From positions 305,514 to 369,513 of the forward strand of contig NZ_JAJIWO010000005.1 in the NCBI RefSeq assembly GCF_020880695.1: a stretch of DNA of 64,000 nucleotides. Direction: 5' to 3'. Of the stretch, positions 54,147 through 62,858 are shown in pieces; position 1 is the first letter of the stretch; every line of letters starts with the position of its first letter. The notes under the pieces are model-generated. The model was not told the DNA's origin. It made no database searches and saw only the letters and a list, made by a program, of their open reading frames with translations. Origin of the DNA: Mucilaginibacter sp. UR6-11. GTDB taxonomy: Bacteria; Bacteroidota; Bacteroidia; Sphingobacteriales; Sphingobacteriaceae. The translations under genes and the position numbers were made by a program.

Positions 54147-54989
54147 TCAAACCTTGCGCAAGGATTTAGGGGTAACGCCCGTTACCCTCTTGAAAAAATT
54201 ATTAAAATAGGTCGGGTAAGCAAAACCGAGTGCATAAGCAATGTCCGCCACGCTCCAGTCGGTATGCAGTAAAAGCGCCTTAGCCTCTGCCGCTATGCGT
54301 TCCGCGATATGTACGGAGGTCGGCTTGCCGGTAACCGTTTTTACTGCCCTGTTCAGGTAGTTGACGTGGACCGCCAGCTTGGCGGCAAAATCCTGGGCCG
54401 TCCGCAATTTAAGCGGCTCCGCGGCATGCTCGATCGGGAATTGTCTTTCCAGTAGGTCCATAAATAAATGCGTCATCCGGGCCACGCCGTTGACCTGCTG
54501 TTGCACAGGGGGCTGTATTGACAAAGCTTCATGAATAATAATTTCGATACAGCTTTTGATCAGGTCGCTCTTATATGCATAATCGCTATCCCGCACCGCC
54601 AGCATCTTTTGAAAAATGCCCGTCATAAAAGCCACCTGTTCGCTGTTCAGGCGAATGAGCGGTTGCTGCCCGGCGTTAAACAAAGGCGACTTTTTGACGA
54701 TCGCCGGCATAAAGGTTTCGGTAAAGATACACGCGTAGCCCGTCGTCGATCTGGAGCGGCGCAGCACCGAACGCGGTACCCTGGGATTGACAAAAAACAG
54801 TACGGTATCCTGCAGTTCCACCACCTGGTCGCCATAAACCATGGTCATTTCACCGGTGACCAAACCCATTTTATAAAAATCCCGACGGCCATGCACCGCC
54901 GGTACACCGACGAATGCGGGCAGTTCATGCACCTTAAAGCCTTGCAGCCGCAGTTCGGCCATGTTGACACCCGGAATTTCATTACTCAT
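54147..54989 (-). CDS. AraC-family transcriptional regulator (GC-rich pair with epimerase)
   Basis: This 280-aa protein has a cupin-like N-terminal domain (about residues 20-110, VVELQDTVLFFVNPRVPRS) and a C-terminal AraC HTH (about 185-278, AKLAVHVNYLNRAVKTVTGK and SVADIAYALGFAYPTYFNNF). It likely regulates the downstream SDR gene. Codon use is GC-rich like its neighbour. It is divergent from the tRNA-His region. Confidence 0.88.
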   Translation of the reverse strand: MSNEIPGVNMAELRLQGFKVHELPAFVGVPAVHGRRDFYKMGLVTGEMTMVYGDQVVELQDTVLFFVNPRVPRSVLRRSRSTTGYACIFTETFMPAIVKKSPLFNAGQQPLIRLNSEQVAFMTGIFQKMLAVRDSDYAYKSDLIKSCIEIIIHEALSIQPPVQQQVNGVARMTHLFMDLLERQFPIEHAAEPLKLRTAQDFAAKLAVHVNYLNRAVKTVTGKPTSVHIAERIAAEAKALLLHTDWSVADIAYALGFAYPTYFNNFFKRVTGVTPKSLRKV

Positions 54990-55143
54990 CCGGCAAAGTT
55001 AATCAAATCAAACCTTATTGAAGAGGTGTCCCATCTTAAAAACAAATGAGAGGGAATAGGATTAAAGAAAAACCTCAAAAACTTAGAACCGCTTTTTTGA
55101 GGTAAAAACGACTATTAAAACGTTAATTTTTATAAGTCATATT

Positions 55144-55180
55144 AAAAAAAAAGAGGTAGCCAAAAAATGACTACCTCTTT
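55144..55180 (-). terminator. Terminator of tRNA-His
   Basis: GAGGTAG and CTACCTC arms (extended by A-T pairs) are followed on the minus strand by nine T, just past the tRNA. Confidence 0.8.
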
Positions 55181-55183
55181 ATG

Positions 55184-55258
55184 GGTAAATGATGGGGCTC
55201 GAACCCACGACCCTCGGTACCACAAACCGATGCTCTAACCAACTGAGCTACATCTACC
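55184..55258 (-). tRNA. tRNA-His (anticodon GTG)
   Basis: The 8-bp acceptor includes G-1 pairing with C73, the His identity element. The D-arm is AGCTCAGTTGGTTAGAGC, the anticodon loop TTGTGGT has GTG, and the T-arm is GTGGGTTCGAGCCCCAT. CCA is not fully encoded. Confidence 0.95.
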
Positions 55259-55367
55259 GTTTTGGAGAGTGCAAATGTAAAAATCTTCGGGGTAATTGCA
55301 AAGCCTTTTTTAATATTACATTATGCTTACGCTTTTACCCTTTGGGTATGAGTAAGTTTGTATTACT

Positions 55368-57461
55368 ATGGCAGAGCAATTAGTAGAGTTAAACGTAACC
55401 GGGATGCACTGTAATAACTGTGCCCTATCTATACATAAATTACTGGAAAAGAAAGGTTTAGGCAACATTTTGGTTGATTTTGCCGGCGAAGAGGTTAAAT
55501 TTAGCAATGATAACAACGCCCAGCTCCCCGAAATTATAAAAAGCATAGAGCAATTGGGTTTTAAGGTGGTTGACGATCCGTTAACACATATGCCAAAGTT
55601 CTATGAAAAGGTAGAAAACAAATTTATCTTTTGTGCCATATTTACCGCTCCGCTATTATTACATATGGTTTTTCCGTGGCATGTGCTTCATATGCCAATG
55701 GTACAGTTGCTGTTATGCCTGCCTGTTTTCGTGGTAGGCTGCCTGCATTTTGGTAAAAGCGCTTTTCATTCGCTAAAAGGTGGTATGCCTAATATGGATG
55801 TGTTGATCTTCATAGGCTCAACCTCGGCATTTGTTTACAGCCTGGTTGGAACTATCCAAAACCTGGGCGAACAGTACCAGTTTTATGAGACCTGCGCCAC
55901 TATTATCACGCTGGTGCTGCTGGGTAACGTTTTTGAGAAACGCTCGGTAAATCAAACCACATCAGCCGTAAAGGACCTGGTTAAATTTCAGCAGGTAAAC
56001 GCCAACCGTATTATCGACGGCACGGTCGAGGTCATCAGTGCGCGCGATGTTCGCCCGGGCGATATCCTGGTTGTCAATCATGGGGATAAAATCCCGGTGG
56101 ACGGCGATATTTTAGAAGGCAGTGCTTCGGTTGATGAGTCGATGCTCACCGGCGAAAGCGTCCCTGTCGACAAAGAAAAATATGATAAGGTTATTGGCGG
56201 CACCATTGTGCAAAACGGCAATTTCCGGATGATAGCGACCAAGGTGGGTTCAAACACCGTGCTTTCGCAAATTATTGAGTTAATGAAAAAGGCACAGGCA
56301 GCCAAACCGCCGGTTCAAAAACTTGGCGATAAAGTAGCCGCGATATTTGTGCCTGCGGTTATATTGATATCCTTAATAACTTTTGTGCTGACTTATTTTT
56401 TAAGCGATACCGGTTTACAGAAATCGTTAATGAATGCTATTGCCGTATTGGTGATCTCCTGCCCCTGCGCTATGGGCCTGGCTACGCCTACCGCTGTGAT
56501 GGTTGGCTTGGGGCGTGCTGCAAAAAATGGTATATTAATTAAAGGCGGTGATACCATTGAGGCTGTGGCCAATACCAATTATGTGGTGTTTGACAAAACC
56601 GGGACGCTAACTACCGGCAAGTTCAGCATCAATGATATTAAGGTTGAGGATGGTGTGGACCTTGAACATATCCGCGGGATCATTGTGGCTATTGAGGAAC
56701 GGTCTAACCACCCTATCGCCAAATCATTGGTGGATGGCTTAAAGGGCTTGCCGCAAATCCGGCTGATATTGCGCAGCGCCACTGAAGAAAAGGGCCTGGG
56801 TATGCGTGCCGAAGATGTGGATGGCAATAACTATTTCCTGGGTACCGGTAAAACGGCTAACGAGAACGACTTTAATCTTTCGCTTTATAAGAACCAGGTA
56901 TTGCTGGCGCAGGTAGCTATTGATGATACCATAAAGCCCGAAGCGTCGGCTTTGATCAGCGAGTTAAAAAAGATGGGCATAGTACCGGTATTATTAAGCG
57001 GCGACCGTAAAAATCGTTGCCTCAAAGTTGCCAAAGCCATTGGCATAACCGAGGTACACGCCGAGAAACTGCCAGATGAAAAACTAACCGTCATTGACAT
57101 TTACAAGCAAAAGGGCAAAACCGTAATGATAGGCGACGGCATTAACGATGCCCCTGCCCTGACCAAAGCCGATGTGGGCGTATCCATGAACGATGCCAGC
57201 CAAATAGCTATACAATCCGCACGGGTTATTTTGTTGAATACCGACCTGGGTTCGGTGGTCAAGTTCCTGCAGATCAGTAAACATACCTTACTTACCATCA
57301 AACAAAACCTTTTCTGGGCATTTGCCTATAACGTTATAGCGATACCGGTAGCAGCATTGGGTTTCCTGAACCCGATGGTAGGCGCCCTCACCATGGCTTT
57401 CTCAGACGTGGTGGTAATTGGTAATTCAATCAGGCTGAAAAGAAAAAACATCACCCGCTAA
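55368..57461 (+). CDS. copA: Copper-type P1B ATPase
   Basis: This 697-aa pump has one N-terminal HMA domain (GMHCNNCALS near residue 13), a membrane entry at about 83, TGESVPVD near 263, the membrane metal site SCPCAMGLATP near 363, the phosphorylation motif DKTGTLT near 405, HPIAKSLV near 446 and GDGINDAPAL near 588. The last helix has MAFSDVVVIGNSIRL, where Cu-ATPases usually have a second Ser. It exports Cu(I) or a similar soft metal. No copper regulator or chaperone is adjacent. The stop is 22 bp before a repeat array. Confidence 0.9.
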   Translation: MAEQLVELNVTGMHCNNCALSIHKLLEKKGLGNILVDFAGEEVKFSNDNNAQLPEIIKSIEQLGFKVVDDPLTHMPKFYEKVENKFIFCAIFTAPLLLHMVFPWHVLHMPMVQLLLCLPVFVVGCLHFGKSAFHSLKGGMPNMDVLIFIGSTSAFVYSLVGTIQNLGEQYQFYETCATIITLVLLGNVFEKRSVNQTTSAVKDLVKFQQVNANRIIDGTVEVISARDVRPGDILVVNHGDKIPVDGDILEGSASVDESMLTGESVPVDKEKYDKVIGGTIVQNGNFRMIATKVGSNTVLSQIIELMKKAQAAKPPVQKLGDKVAAIFVPAVILISLITFVLTYFLSDTGLQKSLMNAIAVLVISCPCAMGLATPTAVMVGLGRAAKNGILIKGGDTIEAVANTNYVVFDKTGTLTTGKFSINDIKVEDGVDLEHIRGIIVAIEERSNHPIAKSLVDGLKGLPQIRLILRSATEEKGLGMRAEDVDGNNYFLGTGKTANENDFNLSLYKNQVLLAQVAIDDTIKPEASALISELKKMGIVPVLLSGDRKNRCLKVAKAIGITEVHAEKLPDEKLTVIDIYKQKGKTVMIGDGINDAPALTKADVGVSMNDASQIAIQSARVILLNTDLGSVVKFLQISKHTLLTIKQNLFWAFAYNVIAIPVAALGFLNPMVGALTMAFSDVVVIGNSIRLKRKNITR

Positions 57462-57482
57462 CCAACCTATCGCTTTAAATAA

Positions 57483-57973
57483 GGAGGCTCCGCCGGAGCC
57501 TTAAATAGTTAAAGGGCTATAAACAGGCGACTCCGCTGGAGTCAAAAACACTGTTTAGCAACCCCGGAGGGGTTCCCTCTTTATAGAAAAAGTAAAGAAA
57601 TAAAAGGCTCCGGAGGCGCCTCCGCTGGAGTCAAAAACGATGTTTGGCAACCCCGGCGGGGTTCCCTGTTTATAGAAAAAGTACAGAAATAAGAGGCTCC
57701 GGAGGCGCCTCCGCTGGAGTCAAAAACGATGTTTAGCAACCCCGGAGGGGTCCCTGTTTATAGAAAAAGTAAAGAATAAGGCTCCGGAGGCGACTCCGCT
57801 GGAGTCAAAAACGCTGTTTAGCAACCCCGACGGGGTTCCCTGTTTATAGAAAAAGTAAAGAATAAGGCTCCGGAGGCGCCTCCGCTGGAGTCAAAAACGC
57901 TGTTTAGCAACCCCGGAGGGGTTCCCTGTTTATAGAAAAAGTAAAGAAATAAGAGGCTCCGGAGGCGCCTCCT
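57483..57973. repeat. Tandem array of 85-89-bp palindromic units (REP/BIME-like)
   Basis: About five copies of a unit contain two hairpins, GACTCCGCTGGAGTC (or CGCCTCCG variant) and AACCCCGGAGGGGTT, joined by a constant TTCCCTGTTTATAGAAA link. GTCAAAAAC starts at 57541, 57630, 57719, 57804 and 57890, so the period is 85-89. The first and last units are partial. The unit's second hairpin loop alternates GGA, GGC, GGA, GAC and GGA. It lies between the P-type ATPase and rnhA with no ORF. The motif resembles RAYT-associated repeats of Bacteroidota, but no transposase is present here. Confidence 0.85.
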
Positions 57974-58042
57974 GCTAACCGCGTATTTTGAAGCCCCTCA
58001 CCTTCAAGCGGAATTGTTAAGCGTAATTTCCTGTTTTATTAT

Positions 58043-58050
58043 TAATTTTG
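58043..58050 (+). promoter_or_regulatory. Possible -7 promoter box of rnhA
   Basis: TAATTTTG fits TAnnTTTG and lies 39 bp before the rnhA ATG. No -33 box at standard distance is clear. Confidence 0.35.
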
Positions 58051-58063
58051 GCCCACCATAATA

Positions 58064-58089
58064 GCTCCCCCTTTAGGGGGCTGGGGGGC
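58064..58089 (+). promoter_or_regulatory. C5/G5 palindrome in the rnhA leader
   Basis: GCTCCCCCTTTAGGGGGCTG followed by GGGGGC ends directly at the ATG. CCCCC-TTTA-GGGGG can fold and would cover the ribosome entry site. The same kind of element is common before genes in Bacteroidota, by my recollection. Confidence 0.5.
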
Positions 58090-58560
58090 ATGATAGAAAT
58101 TTATACAGACGGTGCATCAAGCGGTAACCCGGGTCCGGGTGGATATGGGGTGATCTTACGCTCTGGCCAGCATTATAAAGAGCTGTCTGAAGGTTTCCGT
58201 AAAACCACCAATAACCGTATGGAACTGCTGGCGGTGATCAAAGGACTGGAAGCTATCAACAAACCCAACCAGGATGTCATGATCTTTTCTGACTCTAAAT
58301 ATGTTATCGACTCGATAGAAAAACGCTGGGTTTACGGCTGGCTGCAAAAAGGTTTTAAGGATAAAAAGAACAAGGACCTATGGCTGCGTTACCTCGATAT
58401 CAGCAAGCTGCATAATATTAAATTCACCTGGGTACGCGGGCATAACGGGCACCCCGAAAACGAACGCTGCGACGAATTGGCGGTTGCTGCCGGTAAGCAA
58501 AGGGAACTGTTAATTGATACTGTTTTTGAAATGGAAGCGGCTAAGACCAATATGTTTTAG
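58090..58560 (+). CDS. rnhA: Ribonuclease HI
   Basis: This 156-aa enzyme cuts RNA in RNA-DNA hybrids. It starts MIEIYTDGASSGNPGPGGYG with catalytic Asp7, then NNRMELLAVIKGLE with Glu, SDSKYVIDSIEKRWVYGW with Asp, and GHNGHPENERCDELA with His and Asp. ATG 58090 is chosen over an upstream TTG because the family N-terminus begins at MIEIY. Element copy D follows the stop. Confidence 0.96.
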   Translation: MIEIYTDGASSGNPGPGGYGVILRSGQHYKELSEGFRKTTNNRMELLAVIKGLEAINKPNQDVMIFSDSKYVIDSIEKRWVYGWLQKGFKDKKNKDLWLRYLDISKLHNIKFTWVRGHNGHPENERCDELAVAAGKQRELLIDTVFEMEAAKTNMF

Positions 58561-58566
58561 CCTATA

Positions 58567-58784
58567 CCTAAGTTGCTTAGGTATGATCCGGCTCAGGTGA
58601 TCCACTCTAAATTTTAGAAACATCTAAAAAACATTCAAATTTGTCAATATCAATTACTTATGTGATCTAATCTAAAGTTTTTGTACTGATCCAAAGTGAT
58701 CCGCTTATTTTGTTAATTCTTTGATTTTAAATTAGTTAAATAAAAACAGTGATCCAGGTGATCCATATTTTTAAGTGGATCACC
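58567..58784 (+). repeat. Dispersed GTGATCC-pair element, copy D
   Basis: A small hairpin CCTAAG-TTG-CTTAGG (58567-58581) is followed by heptamers at 58583, 58597, 58686, 58696, 58749 and 58758, giving steps of 14, 89, 10, 53 and 9. The terminal hairpin GGTGATCCA/TGGATCACC ends at 58784. An extra GTGATCT at 58662 lies in the first spacer. It sits between two convergent genes, 6 bp from the stop of the next. Confidence 0.85.
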
Positions 58785-58789
58785 GTCGT

Positions 58790-59284
58790 TTATTTCGCGC
58801 CTAATTCAATCACCTGCAGGTCCTGGATCTTGTTGCCATCGATGTTAAAGCGCATCAGCGTACGCACCTTCTGCCAGCCTTGCTTGCCCGCCGCCCCAGG
58901 GTTTAAGTGCAGGCAGTTGATCTTTTTATCATAGATAACTTTTAAAATATGCGAGTGGCCCGATATAAACAACTGCGGCGGGTTAGCGTAGATCTCTGCC
59001 CGGATCCGCAGGTCATACCTGTCCGGGTAACCGCCGATATGTGTCATCCAAACGTCCATAGCTTCACATTTAAACCGCAGGTTTTCAGGATAAGTCTGGC
59101 GGATCTCCTTGCCATCAATATTGCCGTACACGCCGCGTAAGGGTTTAAATGCGGCCAGTTGACCTGCCAGTTCTATGTTCCCGAAATCGCCGGCATGCCA
59201 GATCTCATCGCAGTTTTCAAAATGCTTGAATACTGCGTCGTCAAGGAAGCTGTGGGTATCTGATATGAGGCCGATGCGAGTCAT
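58790..59284 (-). CDS. YfcE/MJ0936-family metallophosphoesterase
   Basis: This 164-aa phosphodiesterase has the calcineurin-like metal motifs: GLISDTHSF near residue 5, IWHAGDFG near 29, VYGNIDGKE near 52, and HSHILKV near 112 with LNPGAAG near 130. The in vivo substrate is unknown. Its ATG overlaps the stop of the trmN6 gene (TAATG). Confidence 0.88.
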   Translation of the reverse strand: MTRIGLISDTHSFLDDAVFKHFENCDEIWHAGDFGNIELAGQLAAFKPLRGVYGNIDGKEIRQTYPENLRFKCEAMDVWMTHIGGYPDRYDLRIRAEIYANPPQLFISGHSHILKVIYDKKINCLHLNPGAAGKQGWQKVRTLMRFNIDGNKIQDLQVIELGAK

Positions 59285-59988
59285 TAGAATATGGTAAAGA
59301 ATGGCTTTAATATGGTTTGATACTGCTCCGAATATACTTTAGGTTCAGCATAAATAACAAACTGTTCATCTGTCTCCCTCTTCTTACCCAAAGTTAAAAC
59401 TAAAATCTCACGATGAGGGACAGAACCGGGATAGGATAATACTTTGATCACCTTTTGAATGTTTAACCCATGTTTTGAACTTATGTCCTTAGCCAACTGT
59501 GCTGTCTCTAAAGGTAAGATCAGCCAAAAGCTACCCTGGGCAGTTAAGTGTTTAGCTATAGTTTTAATTAATGTCTCAAAAAATTGCTGGTCGGTATGTT
59601 TGGCCAAACTCTTCCTGGCTCCCGGTGATTCCAGCGAGTTAATGTAAAACGGAGGGTTGGAGACGATCAGGTCATATTTCTTATCCGGATAGTTGCTTAA
59701 ATGGTTCTCAAAGCTATCTGCATATAAACTGAGCCTACGGGCGAACGACGAGCCTGCAAAATTGCGCTTCGCAGTTGCTGAAGCGGTTTCATCTATTTCA
59801 ACAGCATCAATCGTCGCATCGGCAAATCGTTGTGCCAGCATCAAAGCTATTACACCAGTGCCGGTACCGATATCCAATATGGTCTTGGGTTGATCTGTTT
59901 CCGCCAGCGCCCCAAGCAATACCCCATCGGTATTGATCTTCATGGCGCAGCCCGCTTGGTCTACGTTAAATTGTTTAAAACGGAACAT
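59284..59988 (-). CDS. trmN6: tRNA1(Val) (adenine37-N6)-methyltransferase
   Basis: This 234-aa SAM-dependent methyltransferase has motif I ILDIGTGTGVIALMLAQ near residue 40, VEIDETA near 62, and catalytic NPPFY at about 111. It is of the YfiC/TrmN6 type that modifies A37 of tRNA-Val. Its stop overlaps the phosphoesterase start. Confidence 0.87.
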   Translation of the reverse strand: MFRFKQFNVDQAGCAMKINTDGVLLGALAETDQPKTILDIGTGTGVIALMLAQRFADATIDAVEIDETASATAKRNFAGSSFARRLSLYADSFENHLSNYPDKKYDLIVSNPPFYINSLESPGARKSLAKHTDQQFFETLIKTIAKHLTAQGSFWLILPLETAQLAKDISSKHGLNIQKVIKVLSYPGSVPHREILVLTLGKKRETDEQFVIYAEPKVYSEQYQTILKPFFTIF

Positions 59989-60074
59989 TAGGCTGACTAT
60001 TAAAAAACGCTGTCATTTTCGCTTTTATAAGATTTCTCACTCGTACCTTGTTTCGAAATGACAATTAAGGTTTG

Positions 60075-60464
60075 CTACTTCTCGTAAAACTCAATAGGCA
60101 ACCCGTCGGGATCGGCAAAGAAAGTAAAATGCTTGCCGGTAAACTCATCTATGCGAATAGGTTCAACAATAACGCCATCGGCAATTAGCTCTGCTACAGC
60201 TTCATTAATATTATCCACTTCGAAAGCCAGATGGCGCAGGCCCGCAGCTTCGGGGCGCGAAGGCCTGGGTGTAGGGTCCGGAAAAGAAAAAAGCTCGATC
60301 TGGTATTGGTTGCCCACTTCCAGATCAAGCTTGTATGATTTGCGCTCCGCGCGATAGTTCTCCCGCAGTATTTTAAACCCGAGCACCTGCGTATAAAAAT
60401 GCTTCGACCGTTCGTAATCAGCGCATATTATGGCGATATGGTGTACCCGGTTAATCTTTAACAT
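60075..60464 (-). CDS. VOC-family (glyoxalase-like, YaeR/GloA2) protein
   Basis: This 129-aa protein has the paired beta-alpha-beta-beta-beta modules of the vicinal oxygen chelate fold: HHIAIICADYERSKHFYTQ with metal His8, GNQYQIELFSFPDP with Glu, RHLAFEVDN with His75, and DPDGLPIEFYEK with the last Glu. The family name SMU1112c/YaeR is used; the reaction is unknown. Its ATG overlaps the purL stop (TAATG). Confidence 0.87.
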   Translation of the reverse strand: MLKINRVHHIAIICADYERSKHFYTQVLGFKILRENYRAERKSYKLDLEVGNQYQIELFSFPDPTPRPSRPEAAGLRHLAFEVDNINEAVAELIADGVIVEPIRIDEFTGKHFTFFADPDGLPIEFYEK

Positions 60465-62686
60465 TAGTCTCCTAGTATGGCGTGCAATACGTTATCATAA
60501 ACCAATTTAACATCGGTGATATGGCCAAATGATTCTTCATCCACACTTAAATAGCCATTGCTCACTGATCCTAATAAGCTAAACTCGACTTCGCTGGTTG
60601 CCATCAGTTCAATAAAACGTTCATGGTCGGCCGGTGCTACGCTCACTACTACCCTGCCCTGTGCCTCGCCGAATAAGAAGGCGTCTTTACGGATCCCGTT
60701 TTCAGACGCAATCTCAAAGCCGAAACCGTTTGGCATAGCCGATTCAATCAGTGTGATAAACAAACCACCATCGGCCACATCATGGGCAGATTGGATCATT
60801 TTATGTTTGATCAGCTCTTTTACTACCTGGTGCATATCATATTCTTTATCGATATCAAAATGCGGTGCAGGTGCAGCCAGGATCTTATGCCATGAGGCCA
60901 GGTATTGTGAGGATGCAATGTCGTTAACCGATTCGCCGATGAGGTAAATCAAGTCCTCTGGTTGCTTAAAGTCTGATGTCATGATGTTATTTACATCATC
61001 CATCACCCCTAACATACCAATGGTTGGTGTCGGAAAAACCGGTCCGTCATCGGTAGATTGGTTATAAAAACTTACGTTACCGCCGGTAACCGGGGTTTCA
61101 AACTTACGGCAGGCTTCGCCCATTCCCTTAATGGCGCCAACAAACTGCCAGTAAACTTCAGGAACATAAGGATTACCAAAGTTTAAGCAATTGGTTATAG
61201 CAACCGGTTCGCCGCCGGCACAGGTAATGTTACGCGCAGCTTCTGCAACGGCTATAGCCGTACCTTTCTGCGGATCGGCATATACATAGCGCGAGTTGCA
61301 ATCAACGGTTATAACAATAGCTTTATTGGTACCGATAACATTAACAACAGCTGCATCGCTTGGGCGGTTGGTGGTCATGGTAGACACGCCAACCATCGAA
61401 TCGTACTGGTCACTAACCCAACGCTTTGAGGCGATGTTTGGATGAGAGATTAAATGCTCGGCCACATCTAATAAATTAGCCGGCTCGGGCACATCTTCTA
61501 TTTTAAATTTCTGGTTCTCGGCAAAATAAGCAGGCTCACGGTATTCGCGCTCGTAAACCGGCGCACCGCCACCTAATACCAGGTCATCAGCAGGTACATC
61601 GGCAACTAATTTGCCGCCTGCATAGTATTCCAGGCGCTTGGTATCGGTAACCTCGCCTATGATGGCACAGTTCAGATCCCATTTATCAAAAACGGCTTCA
61701 ACTTCTTTTTCGCGGCCCTTGTGTACTACGATCAGCATCCGCTCCTGGGATTCTGACAACAGGATCTCGAAAGGTTTCATGTTATCCTGGCGGGTAGGCA
61801 CAGCATCCAGATTGATGCGCATACCATGTTCGCCTTTGGCCGACATCTCTGAGTTGGAACAGATAATACCTGCCGCACCCATATCCTGCATGCCTACAAC
61901 GGCTCCGGTTTTAATAACTTCCAGGGTAGCTTCCAGTAATAGTTTCTCCTGAAACGGATCGCCCACCTGTACAGCTGGTAAATCGTTAACTGAGTCTTCG
62001 GTAATATTTTTTGATGCGAATGCCGCACCATGGATCCCGTCTTTACCCGTTGCTGAGCCTACGATATATACCGGGTTACCAACACCATACGACGTTGCAG
62101 ACACGGTTTCGCCAGCCTTAACAATACCGGCCGAGAAAGCGTTAACCAACGGGTTAACATTATAGCAATCGTCAAAAAACAATTCACCACCTACTGTTGG
62201 TATACCAAAGGCATTACCATAATGGCTTATACCTTTAACTACACCTTTTATTAGCCATTTGGTTTTATCCAGTTTAATATCACCAAAACGCAAGGAGTTT
62301 AGCTGCGCGATGGGCCTTGCACCCATTGTAAATATGTCACGGTTTATACCGCCTACACCAGTTGCAGCACCCTGATAGGGTTCTAACGCCGACGGGTGGT
62401 TATGTGATTCTATCTTAAAAGCACAGCCGATACCATCGCCCAAATCAACCAAACCCGCGTTTTCTTCACCGGCCTTAGCCAGCATGCGCGGGCTATCTTT
62501 TGGTAAAGTTTTTAGCCAGGTAATTGAGTTTTTGTATGAGCAATGCTCGCTCCACATTACCGAGAAGATAGATAGCTCGGTAAAATTGGGCACACGGCCC
62601 ATTATTTCAATTATACGGTCGTATTCTGCGGGTAGTAGGCCTAGATCTTTGGCTGTTTCAACGGTGGTGAGTTCCTGGTTGTCCAA
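60464..62686 (-). CDS. purL: Phosphoribosylformylglycinamidine synthase subunit PurL (small type)
   Basis: This 740-aa ATP-dependent amidotransferase component catalyses step 4 of purine synthesis, turning FGAR into FGAM with PurS and PurQ. Landmarks are MWSEHCSYKNS near residue 46, KIESHNHPSALEP near 94, GAATGVGG near 107, and GGVNFY-like TGGNVSFYNQ near 545. It starts with TTG at 62684-62686; no ATG is near. purS and purQ are not in the window. Confidence 0.96.
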   Translation of the reverse strand: MDNQELTTVETAKDLGLLPAEYDRIIEIMGRVPNFTELSIFSVMWSEHCSYKNSITWLKTLPKDSPRMLAKAGEENAGLVDLGDGIGCAFKIESHNHPSALEPYQGAATGVGGINRDIFTMGARPIAQLNSLRFGDIKLDKTKWLIKGVVKGISHYGNAFGIPTVGGELFFDDCYNVNPLVNAFSAGIVKAGETVSATSYGVGNPVYIVGSATGKDGIHGAAFASKNITEDSVNDLPAVQVGDPFQEKLLLEATLEVIKTGAVVGMQDMGAAGIICSNSEMSAKGEHGMRINLDAVPTRQDNMKPFEILLSESQERMLIVVHKGREKEVEAVFDKWDLNCAIIGEVTDTKRLEYYAGGKLVADVPADDLVLGGGAPVYEREYREPAYFAENQKFKIEDVPEPANLLDVAEHLISHPNIASKRWVSDQYDSMVGVSTMTTNRPSDAAVVNVIGTNKAIVITVDCNSRYVYADPQKGTAIAVAEAARNITCAGGEPVAITNCLNFGNPYVPEVYWQFVGAIKGMGEACRKFETPVTGGNVSFYNQSTDDGPVFPTPTIGMLGVMDDVNNIMTSDFKQPEDLIYLIGESVNDIASSQYLASWHKILAAPAPHFDIDKEYDMHQVVKELIKHKMIQSAHDVADGGLFITLIESAMPNGFGFEIASENGIRKDAFLFGEAQGRVVVSVAPADHERFIELMATSEVEFSLLGSVSNGYLSVDEESFGHITDVKLVYDNVLHAILGD

Positions 62687-62725
62687 TGTTGTCTGTTTTT
62701 TTAAAAGATGCCCAAAATTAGAAAA

Positions 62726-62844
62726 AAAAGGCGAAAGGTAAAGATAAAGGTGAGGTAAAAGGCAAAAGGCGAAGGTTAAAGGTGCCAGTGGGTAATCTAT
62801 CGTTTACCTCATATTAATAGACAGCTATGAACCTTTCGCCTTTT
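62726..62844. repeat. Nested inverted repeat in a purine-rich intergenic region
   Basis: Outer arms AAAAGGCGAAAGGT (62726-62739) and ACCTTTCGCCTTTT (62831-62844) are exact, 14 bp. Inner arms GAGGTAAA and TTTACCTC are exact, 8 bp. Between them is AAGGNGAAAGGT-type simple repeat. It lies between tonB stop and purL start. Confidence 0.6.
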
Positions 62845-62858
62845 ACGGTTAGCCCTTA

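Noticed and set aside
57483..57973. CRISPR array
   Set aside because: Units are similar along their full length with no unique spacers, the period varies 85-89 bp, and no cas genes are nearby. It is a palindromic repeat array.
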